Positions 11,341-24,900 of a stretch of 64,000 nucleotides of DNA are shown piece after piece. The notes beneath the pieces were generated by a model, which was given only the letters and a program-made list of their open reading frames with translations, had not been told where the DNA came from and searched no databases. Source of the DNA: Lineus longissimus (Eukaryota; Nemertea; Pilidiophora; Heteronemertea; Lineidae); the NCBI RefSeq assembly GCF_910592395.1, contig NC_088322.1:6505431-6569430 (forward strand), given 5' to 3'. Each line of letters starts with the position of its first letter. Within the stretch, counting starts at the first letter, position 1. The translations under genes and the position numbers were made by a program.

Positions 11341-12639
11341 TTTACTGATAGGGGTGTGATAGACAGGGATGTTCGCTGTTCAAGTCGTCGCCATATTGAA
11401 AAAGCGCCATGATTGTGACGAGGTTACGCTGGCGGGAAGAGTAATTGGGTCCAAATAGTCCCAGATAATCGTATAATTCAATATTGCGACAGAGTTTTCT
11501 TGATATATCGTATTTATATAGCTCGGTGATATAATAGATAATGCTCGCAGTTGATTTGAATGTTTGAATGGCTTTCTCAAAAAATATCAGAAGCGAGGTC
11601 AATAGGGTCAAAAGAAAAAGTCTTGGCGCCAATGATGTCAGCAATGGCGGATTTGAATTAAGATTCGAGTCGATTCTTTAGGAGTCGGAAGTGCGCACGG
11701 CACACGGAAATCGTATCTATATAGCTCCGTGCACGTGATTTGAAGGGGCAATTTGGATGTGAGATTTAGGTGACCAGGAAGACGATATGTAATTTGAATC
11801 TATCCGCCTGCTCATCACTGTAGTTACAAATTAAATGCTCATCACTGATAATGAATTTAGCCTGTAATGTGAGACGGGTTCGACATGACTTGCAAATCTT
11901 AGATTTTTAGGCAAACGTACAGTTACATTCCGTTTTGGTGAGATCGTTTTTAGCAGTTTGATGATATGTCAATAATTCTCTCAGCTCCTCGAGAAGTCAC
12001 GGTCCTAGTTGAAGCTATTTTGCATGAAAAACAGCCTGTCTCATGCCAAAAGTTGTCCCTTCAACAAATAATGTTTGTAGCTGATTTTATGGTTTGAATG
12101 GCCATTTTGAAAAAGGGTTTGGAATCGAGGTCAACCAAAATAGTTGTTAGCCTCAATGTACCCTCGGGAATTCAAGCCGCCGACTAGTCAAACCATTCTC
12201 TGGAGTGCTCGAACACCTGGTATCAGTGTGTACTTCCGCTTGAAAAGTTCGGGTGAAGGGGTTTTCTTCATGATAATATTCATAATGGTATAAGATGATG
12301 GTATAAGAGGGCCAGCGAATCTAGGAACTGGAAGAAGAGGGAGCGTGCACTGCATTTCTCATCAAAATTCCTTGACAGGTGTGTTCCAAAACTTCATGAG
12401 TGGTCAATTAAAAATAGTTTACATCAATTAGGAGCGGTGCGTCTGGTGCACCCGCTTAGTTCCGCGCCTGAGAAACGTACATGAATGAATATTAATAAGA
12501 AAATTAAAAAAAAAAACACGAAAAAATAGTTTCGCCGCGGTTCGAACCCATGACCATCCAATCCACAGTGCAACCGTCTAACCGCCGAGGCCACCAAGGC
12601 TTTACTGATAGGGGTGTGATAGACAGGGATGTTCGCTGT

Positions 12640-12903
12640 TCAAGTCGTCGCCATATTGAAAAAGCGCCATGATTGTGACGAGGTTACGCTGGCGGAAGAG
12701 TAATTGGGTCCAAATAGTCCCAGATAATCGTATAATTCAATATTGCGACAGAGTTTTCTTGATATATCGTATTTATATAGCTCGGTGATATAATAGATAA
12801 TGCTCGCAGTTGATTTGAATGTTTGAATGGCTTTCTCAAAAAAATTCAGAAGCGAGGTCAATAGGGTCAAAAGAAAAAGTCTTGGCGCCAATGATGTCAG
12901 CAA
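12640..12903 (-). other. 87-codon open frame repeated in every satellite unit (probably non-coding)
   Basis: A frame starting MLTSLAPRLFLLTLL and ending FFNMATT recurs every 1257 bp: 12640, 13896, 15153, 16410, 17666, 18923, 20179, 21436, 22693, 23950, 25207, 26463, 27720, 28977, 30234, 31491. Its first 19 residues are hydrophobic, like a signal or membrane segment. In the first unit (11342-11644) an inserted G near 11435 shifts the frame. Conservation only reflects unit homogeneity. No family was recognised. Confidence 0.3.
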
Positions 12904-15900
12904 TGGCGGATTGAATTAAGATTCGAGTCGATTCTTTAGGAGTCGGAAGTGCGCACGCACACGGAAATCGTATCTATATAGCTCCGTGCACGTGATTTGA
13001 AGGGGCAATTTGGATGTGAGATTTAGGTGACCAGGAAGACGATATGTAATTTGAATCTATCCGCCTGCTCATCACTGTAGTTACAAATTAAATGCTCATC
13101 ACTGATAATGAATTTAGCCTGTAATGTGAGACGGGTTCGACATGACTTGCAAATCTTAGATTTTTAGGCAAACGTACAGTTACATTCCGTTTTGGTGAGA
13201 TCGTTTTTAGCAGTTTGATGATATGTCAATAATTCTCTCAGCTCCTCGAGAAGTCACGGTCCTAGTTGAAGCTATTTTGCATGAAAAACAGCCTGTCTCA
13301 TGCCAAAAGTTGTCCCTTCAACAAATAATGTTTGTAGCTGATTTTATGGTTTGAATGGCCATTTTGAAAAAGGGTTTGGAATCGAGGTCAACCAAAATAG
13401 TTGTTAGCCTCAATGTACCCTCGGGAATTCAAGCCGCCGACTAGTCAAACCATTCTCTGGAGTGCTCGAACACCTGGTATCAGTGTGTACTTCCGCTTGA
13501 AAAGTTCGGGTGAAGGGGTTTTCTTCATGATAATATTCATAATGGTATAAGATGATGGTATAAGAGGGCCAGCGAATCTAGGAACTGGAAGAAGAGGGAG
13601 CGTGCACTGCATTTCTCATCAAAATTCCTTGACAGGTGTGTTCCAAAACTTCATGAGTGGTCAATTAAAAATAGTTTACATCAATTAGGAGCGGTGCGTC
13701 TGGTGCACCCGCTTAGTTCCGCGCCTGAGAAACGTACATGAATGAATATTAATAAGAAAATTAAAAAAAAAACACGAAAAAATAGTTTCGCCGCGGTTCG
13801 AACCCATGACCATCCAATCCACAGTGCAACCGTCTAACCGCCGAGGCCACCAAGGCTTTACTGATAGGGGTGTGATAGACAGGGATGTTCGCTGTTCAAG
13901 TCGTCGCCATATTGAAAAAGCGCCATGATTGTGACGAGGTTACGCTGGCGGAAGAGTAATTGGGTCCAAATAGTCCCAGATAATCGTATAATTCAATATT
14001 GCGACAGAGTTTTCTTGATATATCGTATTTATATAGCTCGGTGATATAATAGATAATGCTCGCAGTTGATTTGAATGTTTGAATGGCTTTCTCAAAAAAT
14101 TTCAGAAGCGAGGTCAATAGGGTCAAAAGAAAAAGTCTTGGCGCCAATGATGTCAGCAATGGCGGATTTGAATTAAGATTCGAGTCGATTCTTTAGGAGT
14201 CGGAAGTGCGCACGCACACGGAAATCGTATCTATATAGCTCCGTGCACGTGATTTGAAGGGGCAATTTGGATGTGAGATTTAGGTGACCAGGAAGACGAT
14301 ATGTAATTTGAATCTATCCGCCTGCTCATCACTGTAGTTACAAATTAAATGCTCATCACTGATAATGAATTTAGCCTGTAATGTGAGACGGGTTCGACAT
14401 GACTTGCAAATCTTAGATTTTTAGGCAAACGTACAGTTACATTCCGTTTTGGTGAGATCGTTTTTAGCAGTTTGATGATATGTCAATAATTCTCTCAGCT
14501 CCTCGAGAAGTCACGGTCCTAGTTGAAGCTATTTTGCATGAAAAACAGCCTGTCTCATGCCAAAAGTTGTCCCTTCAACAAATAATGTTTGTAGCTGATT
14601 TTATGGTTTGAATGGCCATTTTGAAAAAGGGTTTGGAATCGAGGTCAACCAAAATAGTTGTTAGCCTCAATGTACCCTCGGGAATTCAAGCCGCCGACTA
14701 GTCAAACCATTCTCTGGAGTGCTCGAACACCTGGTATCAGTGTGTACTTCCGCTTGAAAAGTTCGGGTGAAGGGGTTTTCTTCATGATAATATTCATAAT
14801 GGTATAAGATGATGGTATAAGAGGGCCAGCGAATCTAGGAACTGGAAGAAGAGGGAGCGTGCACTGCATTTCTCATCAAAATTCCTTGACAGGTGTGTTC
14901 CAAAACTTCATGAGTGGTCAATTAAAAATAGTTTACATCAATTAGGAGCGGTGCGTCTGGTGCACCCGCTTAGTTTCGCGCCTGAGAAACGTACATGAAT
15001 GAATATTAATAAGAAAATTAAAAAAAAAACACGAAAAAATAGTTTCGCCGCGGTTCGAACACATGACCATCCAATCTACAGTGCAACCGTCTAACCGCCG
15101 AGGCCACCAAGGCTTTACTGATAGGGGTGTGATAGACAGGGATGTTCGCTGTTCAAGTCGTCGCCATATTGAAAAAGCGCCATGATTGTGACGAGGTTAC
15201 GCTGGCGGAAGAGTAATTGGGTCCAAATAGTCCCAGATAATCGTATAATTCAATATTGCGACAGAGTTTTCTTGATATATCGTATTTATATAGCTCGGTG
15301 ATATAATAGATAATGCTCGCAGTTGATTTGAATGTTTGAATGGCTTTCTCAAAAAATTTCAGAAGCGAGGTCAATAGGGTCAAAAGAAAAAGTCTTGGCG
15401 CCAATGATGTCAGCAATGGCGGATTTGAATTAAGATTCGAGTCGATTCTTTAGGAGTCGGAAGTGCGCACGCACACGGAAATCGTATCTATATAGCTCCG
15501 TGCACGTGATTTGAAGGGGCAATTTGGATGTGAGATTTAGGTGACCAGGAAGACGATATGTAATTTGAATCTATCCGCCTGCTCATCACTGTAGTTACAA
15601 ATTAAATGCTCATCACTGATAATGAATTTAGCCTGTAATGTGAGACGGGTTCGACATGACTTGCAAATCTTAGATTTTTAGGCAAACGTACAGTTACATT
15701 CCGTTTTGGTGAGATCGTTTTTAGCAGTTTGATGATATGTCAATAATTCTCTCAGCTCCTCGAGAAGTCACGGTCCTAGTTGAAGCTATTTTGCATGAAA
15801 AACAGCCTGTCTCATGCCAAAAGTTGTCCCTTCAACAAATAATGTTTGTAGCTGATTTTATGGTTTGAATGGCCATTTTGAAAAAGGGTTTGGAATCGAG

Positions 15901-18900
15901 GTCAACCAAAATAGTTGTTAGCCTCAATGTACCCTCGGGAATTCAAGCCGCCGACTAGTCAAACCATTCTCTGGAGTGCTCGAACACCTGGTATCAGTGT
16001 GTACTTCCGCTTGAAAAGTTCGGGTGAAGGGGTTTTCTTCATGATAATATTCATAATGGTATAAGATGATGGTATAAGAGGGCCAGCGAATCTAGGAACT
16101 GGAAGAAGAGGGAGCGTGCACTGCATTTCTCATCAAAATTCCTTGACAGGTGTGTTCCAAAACTTCATGAGTGGTCAATTAAAAATAGTTTACATCAATT
16201 AGGAGCGGTGCGTCTGGTGCACCCGCTTAGTTCCGCGCCTGAGAAACGTACATGAATGAATATTAATAAGAAAATTAAAAAAAAAACACGAAAAAATAGT
16301 TTCGCCGCGGTTCGAACCCATGACCATCCAATCCACAGTGCAACCGTCTAACCGCCGAGGCCACCAAGGCTTTACTGATAGGGGTGTGATAGACAGGGAT
16401 GTTCGCTGTTCAAGTCGTCGCCATATTGAAAAAGCGCCATGATTGTGACGAGGTTACGCTGGCGGAAGAGTAATTGGGTCCAAATAGTCCCAGATAATCG
16501 TATAATTCAATATTGCGACAGAGTTTTCTTGATATATCGTATTTATATAGCTCGGTGATATAATAGATAATGCTCGCAGTTGATTTGAATGTTTGAATGG
16601 CTTTCTCAAAAAATTTCAGAAGCGAGGTCAATAGGGTCAAAAGAAAAAGTCTTGGCGCCAATGATGTCAGCAATGGCGGATTTGAATTAAGATTCGAGTC
16701 GATTCTTTAGGAGTCGGAAGTGCGCACGCACACGGAAATCGTATCTATATAGCTCCGTGCACGTGATTTGAAGGGGCAATTTGGATGTGAGATTTAGGTG
16801 ACCAGGAAGACGATATGTAATTTGAATCTATCCGCCTGCTCATCACTGTAGTTACAAATTAAATGCTCATCACTGATAATGAATTTAGCCTGTAATGTGA
16901 GACGGGTTCGACATGACTTGCAAATCTTAGATTTTTAGGCAAACGTACAGTTACATTCCGTTTTGGTGAGATCGTTTTTAGCAGTTTGATGATATGTCAA
17001 TAATTCTCTCAGCTCCTCGAGAAGTCACGGTCCTAGTTGAAGCTATTTTGCATGAAAAACAGCCTGTCTCATGCCAAAAGTTGTCCCTTCAACAAATAAT
17101 GTTTGTAGCTGATTTTATGGTTTGAATGGCCATTTTGAAAAAGGGTTTGGAATCGAGGTCAACCAAAATAGTTGTTAGCCTCAATGTACCCTCGGGAATT
17201 CAAGCCGCCGACTAGTCAAACCATTCTCTGGAGTGCTCGAACACCTGGTATCAGTGTGTACTTCCGCTTGAAAAGTTCGGGTGAAGGGGTTTTCTTCATG
17301 ATAATATTCATAATGGTATAAGATGATGGTATAAGAGGGCCAGCGAATCTAGGAACTGGAAGAAGAGGGAGCGTGCACTGCATTTCTCATCAAAATTCCT
17401 TGACAGGTGTGTTCCAAAACTTCATGAGTGGTCAATTAAAAATAGTTTACATCAATTAGGAGCGGTGCGTCTGGTGCACCCGCTTAGTTCCGCGCCTGAG
17501 AAACGTACATGAATGAATATTAATAAGAAAATTAAAAAAAAACACGAAAAAATAGTTTCGCCGCGGTTCGAACCCATGACCATCCAATCTACAGTGCAAC
17601 CGTCTAACCGCCGAGGCCACCAAGGCTTTACTGATAGGGGTGTGATAGACAGGGATGTTCGCTGTTCAAGTCGTCGCCATATTGAAAAAGCGCCATGATT
17701 GTGACGAGGTTACGCTGGCGGAAGAGTAATTGGGTCCAAATAGTCCCAGATAATCGTATAATTCAATATTGCGACAGAGTTTTCTTGATATATCGTATTT
17801 ATATAGCTCGGTGATATAATAGATAATGCTCGCAGTTGATTTGAATGTTTGAATGGCTTTCTCAAAAAATTTCAGAAGCGAGGTCAATAGGGTCAAAAGA
17901 AAAAGACTTGGCGCCAATGATGTCAGCAATGGCGGATTTGAATTAAGATTCGAGTCGATTCTTTAGGAGTCGGAAGTGCGCACGCACACGGAAATCGTAT
18001 CTATATAGCTCCGTGCACGTGATTTGAAGGGGCAATTTGGATGTGAGATTTAGGTGACCAGGAAGACGATATGTAATTTGAATCTATCCGCCTGCTCATC
18101 ACTGTAGTTACAAATTAAATGCTCATCACTGATAATGAATTTAGCCTGTAATGTGAGACGGGTTCGACATGACTTGCAAATCTTAGATTTTTAGGCAAAC
18201 GTACAGTTACATTCCGTTTTGGTGAGATCGTTTTTAGCAGTTTGATGATATGTCAATAATTCTCTCAGCTCCTCGAGAAGTCACGGTCCTAGTTGAAGCT
18301 ATTTTGCATGAAAAACAGCCTGTCTCATGCCAAAAGTTGTCCCTTCAACAAATAATGTTTGTAGCTGATTTTATGGTTTGAATGGCCATTTTGAAAAAGG
18401 GTTTGGAATCGAGGTCAACCAAAATAGTTGTTAGCCTCAATGTACCCTCGGGAATTCAAGCCGCCGACTAGTCAAACCATTCTCTGGAGTGCTCGAACAC
18501 CTGGTATCAGTGTGTACTTCCGCTTGAAAAGTTCGGGTGAAGGGGTTTTCTTCATGATAATATTCATAATGGTATAAGATGATGGTATAAGAGGGCCAGC
18601 GAATCTAGGAACTGGAAGAAGAGGGAGCGTGCACTGCATTTCTCATCAAAATTCCTTGACAGGTGTGTTCCAAAACTTCACGAGTGGTCAATTAAAAATA
18701 GTTTACATCAATTAGGAGCGGTGCGTCTGGTGCACCCGCTTAGTTCCGCGCCTGAGAAACGTACATGAATGAATATTAATAAGAAAATTAAAAAAAAAAC
18801 ACGAAAAAATAGTTTCGCCGCGGTTCGAACCCATGACCATCCAATCCACAGTGCAACCGTCTAACCGGCGAGGCCACCAAGGCTTTACTGATAGGGGTGT

Positions 18901-21900
18901 GATAGACAGGGATGTTCGCTGTTCAAGTCGTCGCCATATTGAAAAAGCGCCATGATTGTGACGAGGTTACGCTGGCGGAAGAGTAATTGGGTCCAAATAG
19001 TCCCAGATAATCGTATAATTCAATATTGCGACAGAGTTTTCTTGATATATCGTATTTATATAGCTCGGTGATATAATAGATAATGCTCGCAGTTGATTTG
19101 AATGTTTGAATGGCTTTCTCAAAAAATTTCAGAAGCGAGGTCAATAGGGTCAAAAGAAAAAGTCTTGGCGCCAATGATGTCAGCAATGGCGGATTTGAAT
19201 TAAGATTCGAGTCAATTCTTTAGGAGTCGGAAGTGCGCACGCACACGGAAATCGTATCTATATAGCTCCGTGCACGTGATTTGAAGGGGCAATTTGGATG
19301 TGAGATTTAGGTGACCAGGAAGACGATATGTAATTTGAATCTATCCGCCTGCTCATCACTGTAGTTACAAATTAAATGCTCATCACTGATAATGAATTTA
19401 GCCTGTAATGTGAGACGGGTTCGACATGACTTGCAAATCTTAGATTTTTAGGCAAACGTACAGTTACATTCCGTTTTGGTGAGATCGTTTTTAGCAGTTT
19501 GGTGATATGTCAATAATTCTCTCAGCTCCTCGAGAAGTCACGGTCCTAGTTGAAGCTATTTTGCATGAAAAACAGCCTGTCTCATGCCAAAAGTTGTCCC
19601 TTCAACAAATAATGTTTGTAGCTGATTTTATGGTTTGAATGGCCATTTTGAAAAAGGGTTTGGAATCGAGGTCAACCAAAATAGTTGTTAGCCTCAATGT
19701 ACCCTCGGGAATTCAAGCCGCCGACTAGTCAAACCATTCTCTGGAGTGCTCGAACACCTGGTATCAGTGTGTACTTCCGCTTGAAAAGTTCGGGTGAAGG
19801 GGTTTTCTTCATGATAATATTCATAATGGTATAAGATGATGGTATAAGAGGGCCAGCGAATCTAGGAACTGGAAGAAGAGGGAGCGTGCACTGCATTTCT
19901 CATCAAAATTCCTTGACAGGTGTGTTCCAAAACTTCATGAGTGGTCAATTAAAAATAGTTTACATCAATTAGGAGCGGTGCGTCTGGTGCACCCGCTTAG
20001 TTCCGCGCCTGAGAAACGTACATGAATGAATATTAATAAGAAAATTTAAAAAAAACACGAAAAAATAGTTTCGCCGCGGTTCGAACCCATGACCATCCAA
20101 TCCACAGCGCAACCGTCTAACCGCCGAGGCCACCAAGGCTTTACTGATAGGGGTGTGATAGACAGGGATGTTCGCTGTTCAAGTCGTCGCCATATTGAAA
20201 AAGCGCCATGATTGTGACGAGGTTACGCTGGCGGAAGAGTAATTGGGTCCAAATAGTCCCAGATAATCGTATAATTCAATATTGCGACAGAGTTTTCTTG
20301 ATATATCGTATTTATATAGCTCGGTGATATAATAGATAATGCTCGCAGTTGATTTGAATGTTTGAATGGCTTTCTCAAAAAATTTCAGAAGCGAGGTCAA
20401 TAGGGTCAAAAGAAAAAGTCTTGGCGCCAATGATGTCAGCAATGGCGGATTTGAATTAAGATTCGAGTCGATTCTTTAGGAGTCGGAAGTGCGCACGCAC
20501 ACGGAAATCGTATCTATATAGCTCCGTGCACGTGATTTGAAGGGGCAATTTGGATGTGAGATTTAGGTGACCAGGAAGACGATATGTAATTTGAATCTAT
20601 CCGCCTGCTCATCACTGTAGTTACAAATTAAATGCTCATCACTGATAATGAATTTAGCCTGTAATGTGAGACGGGTTCGACATGACTTGCAAATCTTAGA
20701 TTTTTAGGCAAACGTACAGTTACATTCCGTTTTGGTGAGATCGTTTTTAGCAGTTTGATGATATGTCAATAATTCTCTCAGCTCCTCGAGAAGTCACGGT
20801 CCTAGTTGAAGCTATTTTGCATGAAAAACAGCCTGTCTCATGCCAAAAGTTGTCCCTTCAACAAATAATGTTTGTAGCTGATTTTATGGTTTGAATGGTC
20901 ATTTTGAAAAAGGGTTTGGAATCGAGGTCAACCAAAATAGTTGTTAGCCTCAATGTACCCTCGGGAATTCAAGCCGCCGACTAGTCAAACCATTCTCTGG
21001 AGTGCTCGAACACCTGGTATCAGTGTGTACTTCCGCTTGAAAAGTTCGGGTGAAGGGGTTTTCTTCATGATAATATTCATAATGGTATAAGATGATGGTA
21101 TAAGAGGGCCAGCGAATCTAGGAACTGGAAGAAGAGGGAGCGTGCACTGCATTTCTCATCAAAATTCCTTGACAGGTGTGTTCCAAAACTTCATGAGTGG
21201 TCAATTAAAAATAGTTTACATCAATTAGGAGCGGTGCGTCTGGTGCACCCGCTTAGTTCCGCGCCTGAGAAACGTACATGAATGAATATTAATAAGAAAA
21301 TTAAAAAAAAAACACGAAAAAATAGTTTCGCCGCGGTTCGAACCCATGACCATCCAATCCACAGTGCAACCGTCTAACCGCCGAGGCCACCAAGGCTTTA
21401 CTGATAGGGGTGTGATAGACAGGGATGTTCGCTGTTCAAGTCGTCGCCATATTGAAAAAGCGCCATGATTGTGACGAGGTTACGCTGGCGGAAGAGTAAT
21501 TGGGTCCAAATAGTCCCAGATAATCGTATAATTCAATATTGCGACAGAGTTTTCTTGATATATCGTATTTATATAGCTCGGTGATATAATAGATAATGCT
21601 CGCAGTTGATTTGAATGTTTGAATGGCTTTCTCAAAAAATTTCAGAAGCGAGGTCAATAGGGTCAAAAGAAAAAGTCTTGGCGCCAATGATGTCAGCAAT
21701 GGCGGATTTGAATTAAGATTCGAGTCGATTCTTTAGGAGTCGGAAGTGCGCACGCACACGGAAATCGTATCTATATAGCTCCGTGCACGTGATTTGAAGG
21801 GGCAATTTGGATGTGAGATTTAGGTGACCAGGAAGACGATATGTAATTTGAATCTATCCGCCTGCTCATCACTGTAGTTACAAATTAAATGCTCATCACT

Positions 21901-24900
21901 GATAATGAATTAAGCCTGTAATGTGAGACGGGTTCGACATGACTTGTAAATCTTAGATTTTTAGGCAAACGTACAGTTACATTCCGTTTTGGTGAGATCG
22001 TTTTTAGCAGTTTGATGATATGTCAATAATTCTCTCAGCTCCTCGAGAAGTCACGGTCCTAGTTGAAGCTATTTTGCATGAAAAACAGCCTGTCTCCTGC
22101 CAAAAGTTGTCCCTTCAACAAATAATGTTTGTAGCTGATTTTATGGTTTGAATGGCCATTTTGAAAAAGGGTTTGGAATCGAGGTCAACCAAAATAGTTG
22201 TTAGCCTCAATGTACCCTCGGGAATTCAAGCCGCCGACTAGTCAAACCATTCTCTGGAGTGCTCGAACACCTGGTATCAGTGTGTACTTCCGCTTGAAAA
22301 GTTCGGGTGAAGGGGTTTTCTTCATGATAATATTCATAATGGTATAAGATGATGGTATAAGAGGGCCAGCGAATCTAGGAACTGGAAGAAGAGGGAGCGT
22401 GCACTGCATTTCTCATCAAAATTCCTTGACAGGTGTGTTCCAAAACTTCATGAGTGGTCAATTAAAAATAGTTTACATCAATTAGGAGCGGTGCGTCTGG
22501 TGCACCCGCTTAGTTCCGCGCCTGAGAAACGTACATGAATGAATATTAATAAGAAAATTAAAAAAAAAACACGAAAAAATAGTTTCGCCGCGGTTCGAAC
22601 CCATGACCATCCAATCCACATTGCAACCGTCTAACCGCCGAGGCCACCAAGGCTTTACTGATAGGGGTGTGATAGACAGGGATGTTCGCTGTTCAAGTCG
22701 TCGCCATATTGAAAAAGCGCCATGATTGTGACGAGGTTACGCTGGCGGAAGAGTAATTGGGTCCAAATAGTCCCAGATAATCGTATAATTCAATATTGCG
22801 ACAGAGTTTTCTTGATATATCGTATTTATATAGCTCGGTGATATAATAGATAATGCTCGCAGTTGATTTGAATGTTTGAATGGCTTTCTCAAAAAATTTC
22901 AGAAGCGAGGTCAATAGGGTCAAAAGAAAAAGTCTTGGCGCCAATGATGTCAGCAATGGCGGATTTGAATTAAGATTCGAGTCAATTCTTTAGGAGTCGG
23001 AAGTGCGCACGCACACGGAAATCGTATCTATATAGCTCCGTGCACGTGATTTGAAGGGGCAATTTGGATGTGAGATTTAGGTGACCAGGAAGACGATATG
23101 TAATTTGAATCTATCCGCCTGCTCATCACTGTAGTTACAAATTAAATGCTCATCACTGATAATGAATTTAGCCTGTAATGTGAGACGGGTTCGACATGAC
23201 TTGCAAATCTTAGATTTTTAGGCAAACGTACAGTTACATTCCGTTTTGGTGAGATCGTTTTTAGCAGTTTGGTGATATGTCAATAATTCTCTCAGCTCCT
23301 CGAGAAGTCACGGTCCTAGTTGAAGCTATTTTGCATGAAAAACAGCCTGTCTCATGCCAAAAGTTGTCCCTTCAACAAATAATGTTTGTAGCTGATTTTA
23401 TGGTTTGAATGGCCATTTTGAAAAAGGGTTTGGAATCGAGGTCAACCAAAATAGTTGTTAGCCTCAATGTACCCTCGGGAATTCAAGCCGCCGACTAGTC
23501 AAACCATTCTCTGGAGTGCTCGAACACCTGGTATCAGTGTGTACTTCCGCTTGAAAAGTTCGGGTGAAGGGGTTTTCTTCATGATAATATTCATAATGGT
23601 ATAAGATGATGGTATAAGAGGGCCAGCGAATCTAGGAACTGGAAGAAGAGGGAGCGTGCACTGCATTTCTCATCAAAATTCCTTGACAGGTGTGTTCCAA
23701 AACTTCATGAGTGGTCAATTAAAAATAGTTTACATCAATTAGGAGCGGTGCGTCTGGTGCACCCGCTTAGTTCCGCGCCTGAGAAACGTACATGAATGAA
23801 TATTAATAAGAAAATTAAAAAAAAAACACGAAAAAATAGTTTCGCCGCGGTTCGAACCCATGACCATCCAATCCACAGTGCAACCGTCTAACCGCCGAGG
23901 CCACCAAGGCTTTACTGATAGGGGTGTGATAGACAGGGATGTTCGCTGTTCAAGTCGTCGCCATATTGAAAAAGCGCCATGATTGTGACGAGGTTACGCT
24001 GGCGGAAGAGTAATTGGGTCCAAATAGTCCCAGATAATCGTATAATTCAATATTGCGACAGAGTTTTCTTGATATATCGTATTTATATAGCTCGGTGATA
24101 TAATAGATAATGCTCGCAGTTGATTTGAATGTTTGAATGGCTTTCTCAAAAAATTTCAGAAGCGAGGTCAATAGGGTCAAAAGAAAAAGTCTTGGCGCCA
24201 ATGATGTCAGCAATGGCGGATTTGAATTAAGATTCGAGTCGATTCTTTAGGAGTCGGAAGTGCGCACGCACACGGAAATCGTATCTATATAGCTCCGTGC
24301 ACGTGATTTGAAGGGGCAATTTGGATGTGAGATTTAGGTGACCAGGAAGACGATATGTAATTTGAATCTATCCGCCTGCTCATCACTGTAGTTACAAATT
24401 AAATGCTCATCACTGATAATGAATTTAGCCTGTAATGTGAGACGGGTTCGACATGACTTGCAAATCTTAGATTTTTAGGCAAACGTACAGTTACATTCCG
24501 TTTTGGTGAGATCGTTTTTAGCAGTTTGATGATATGTCAATAATTCTCTCAGCTCCTCGAGAAGTCACGGTCCTAGTTGAAGCTATTTTGCATGAAAAAC
24601 AGCCTGTCTCATGCCAAAAGTTGTCCCTTCAACAAATAATGTTTGTAGCTGATTTTATGGTTTGAATGGTCATTTTGAAAAAGGGTTTGGAATCGAGGTC
24701 AACCAAAATAGTTGTTAGCCTCAATGTACCCTCGGGAATTCAAGCCGCCGACTAGTCAAACCATTCTCTGGAGTGCTCGAACACCTGGTATCAGTGTGTA
24801 CTTCCGCTTGAAAAGTTCGGGTGAAGGGGTTTTCTTCATGATAATATTCATAATGGTATAAGATGATGGTATAAGAGGGCCAGCGAATCTAGGAACTGGA

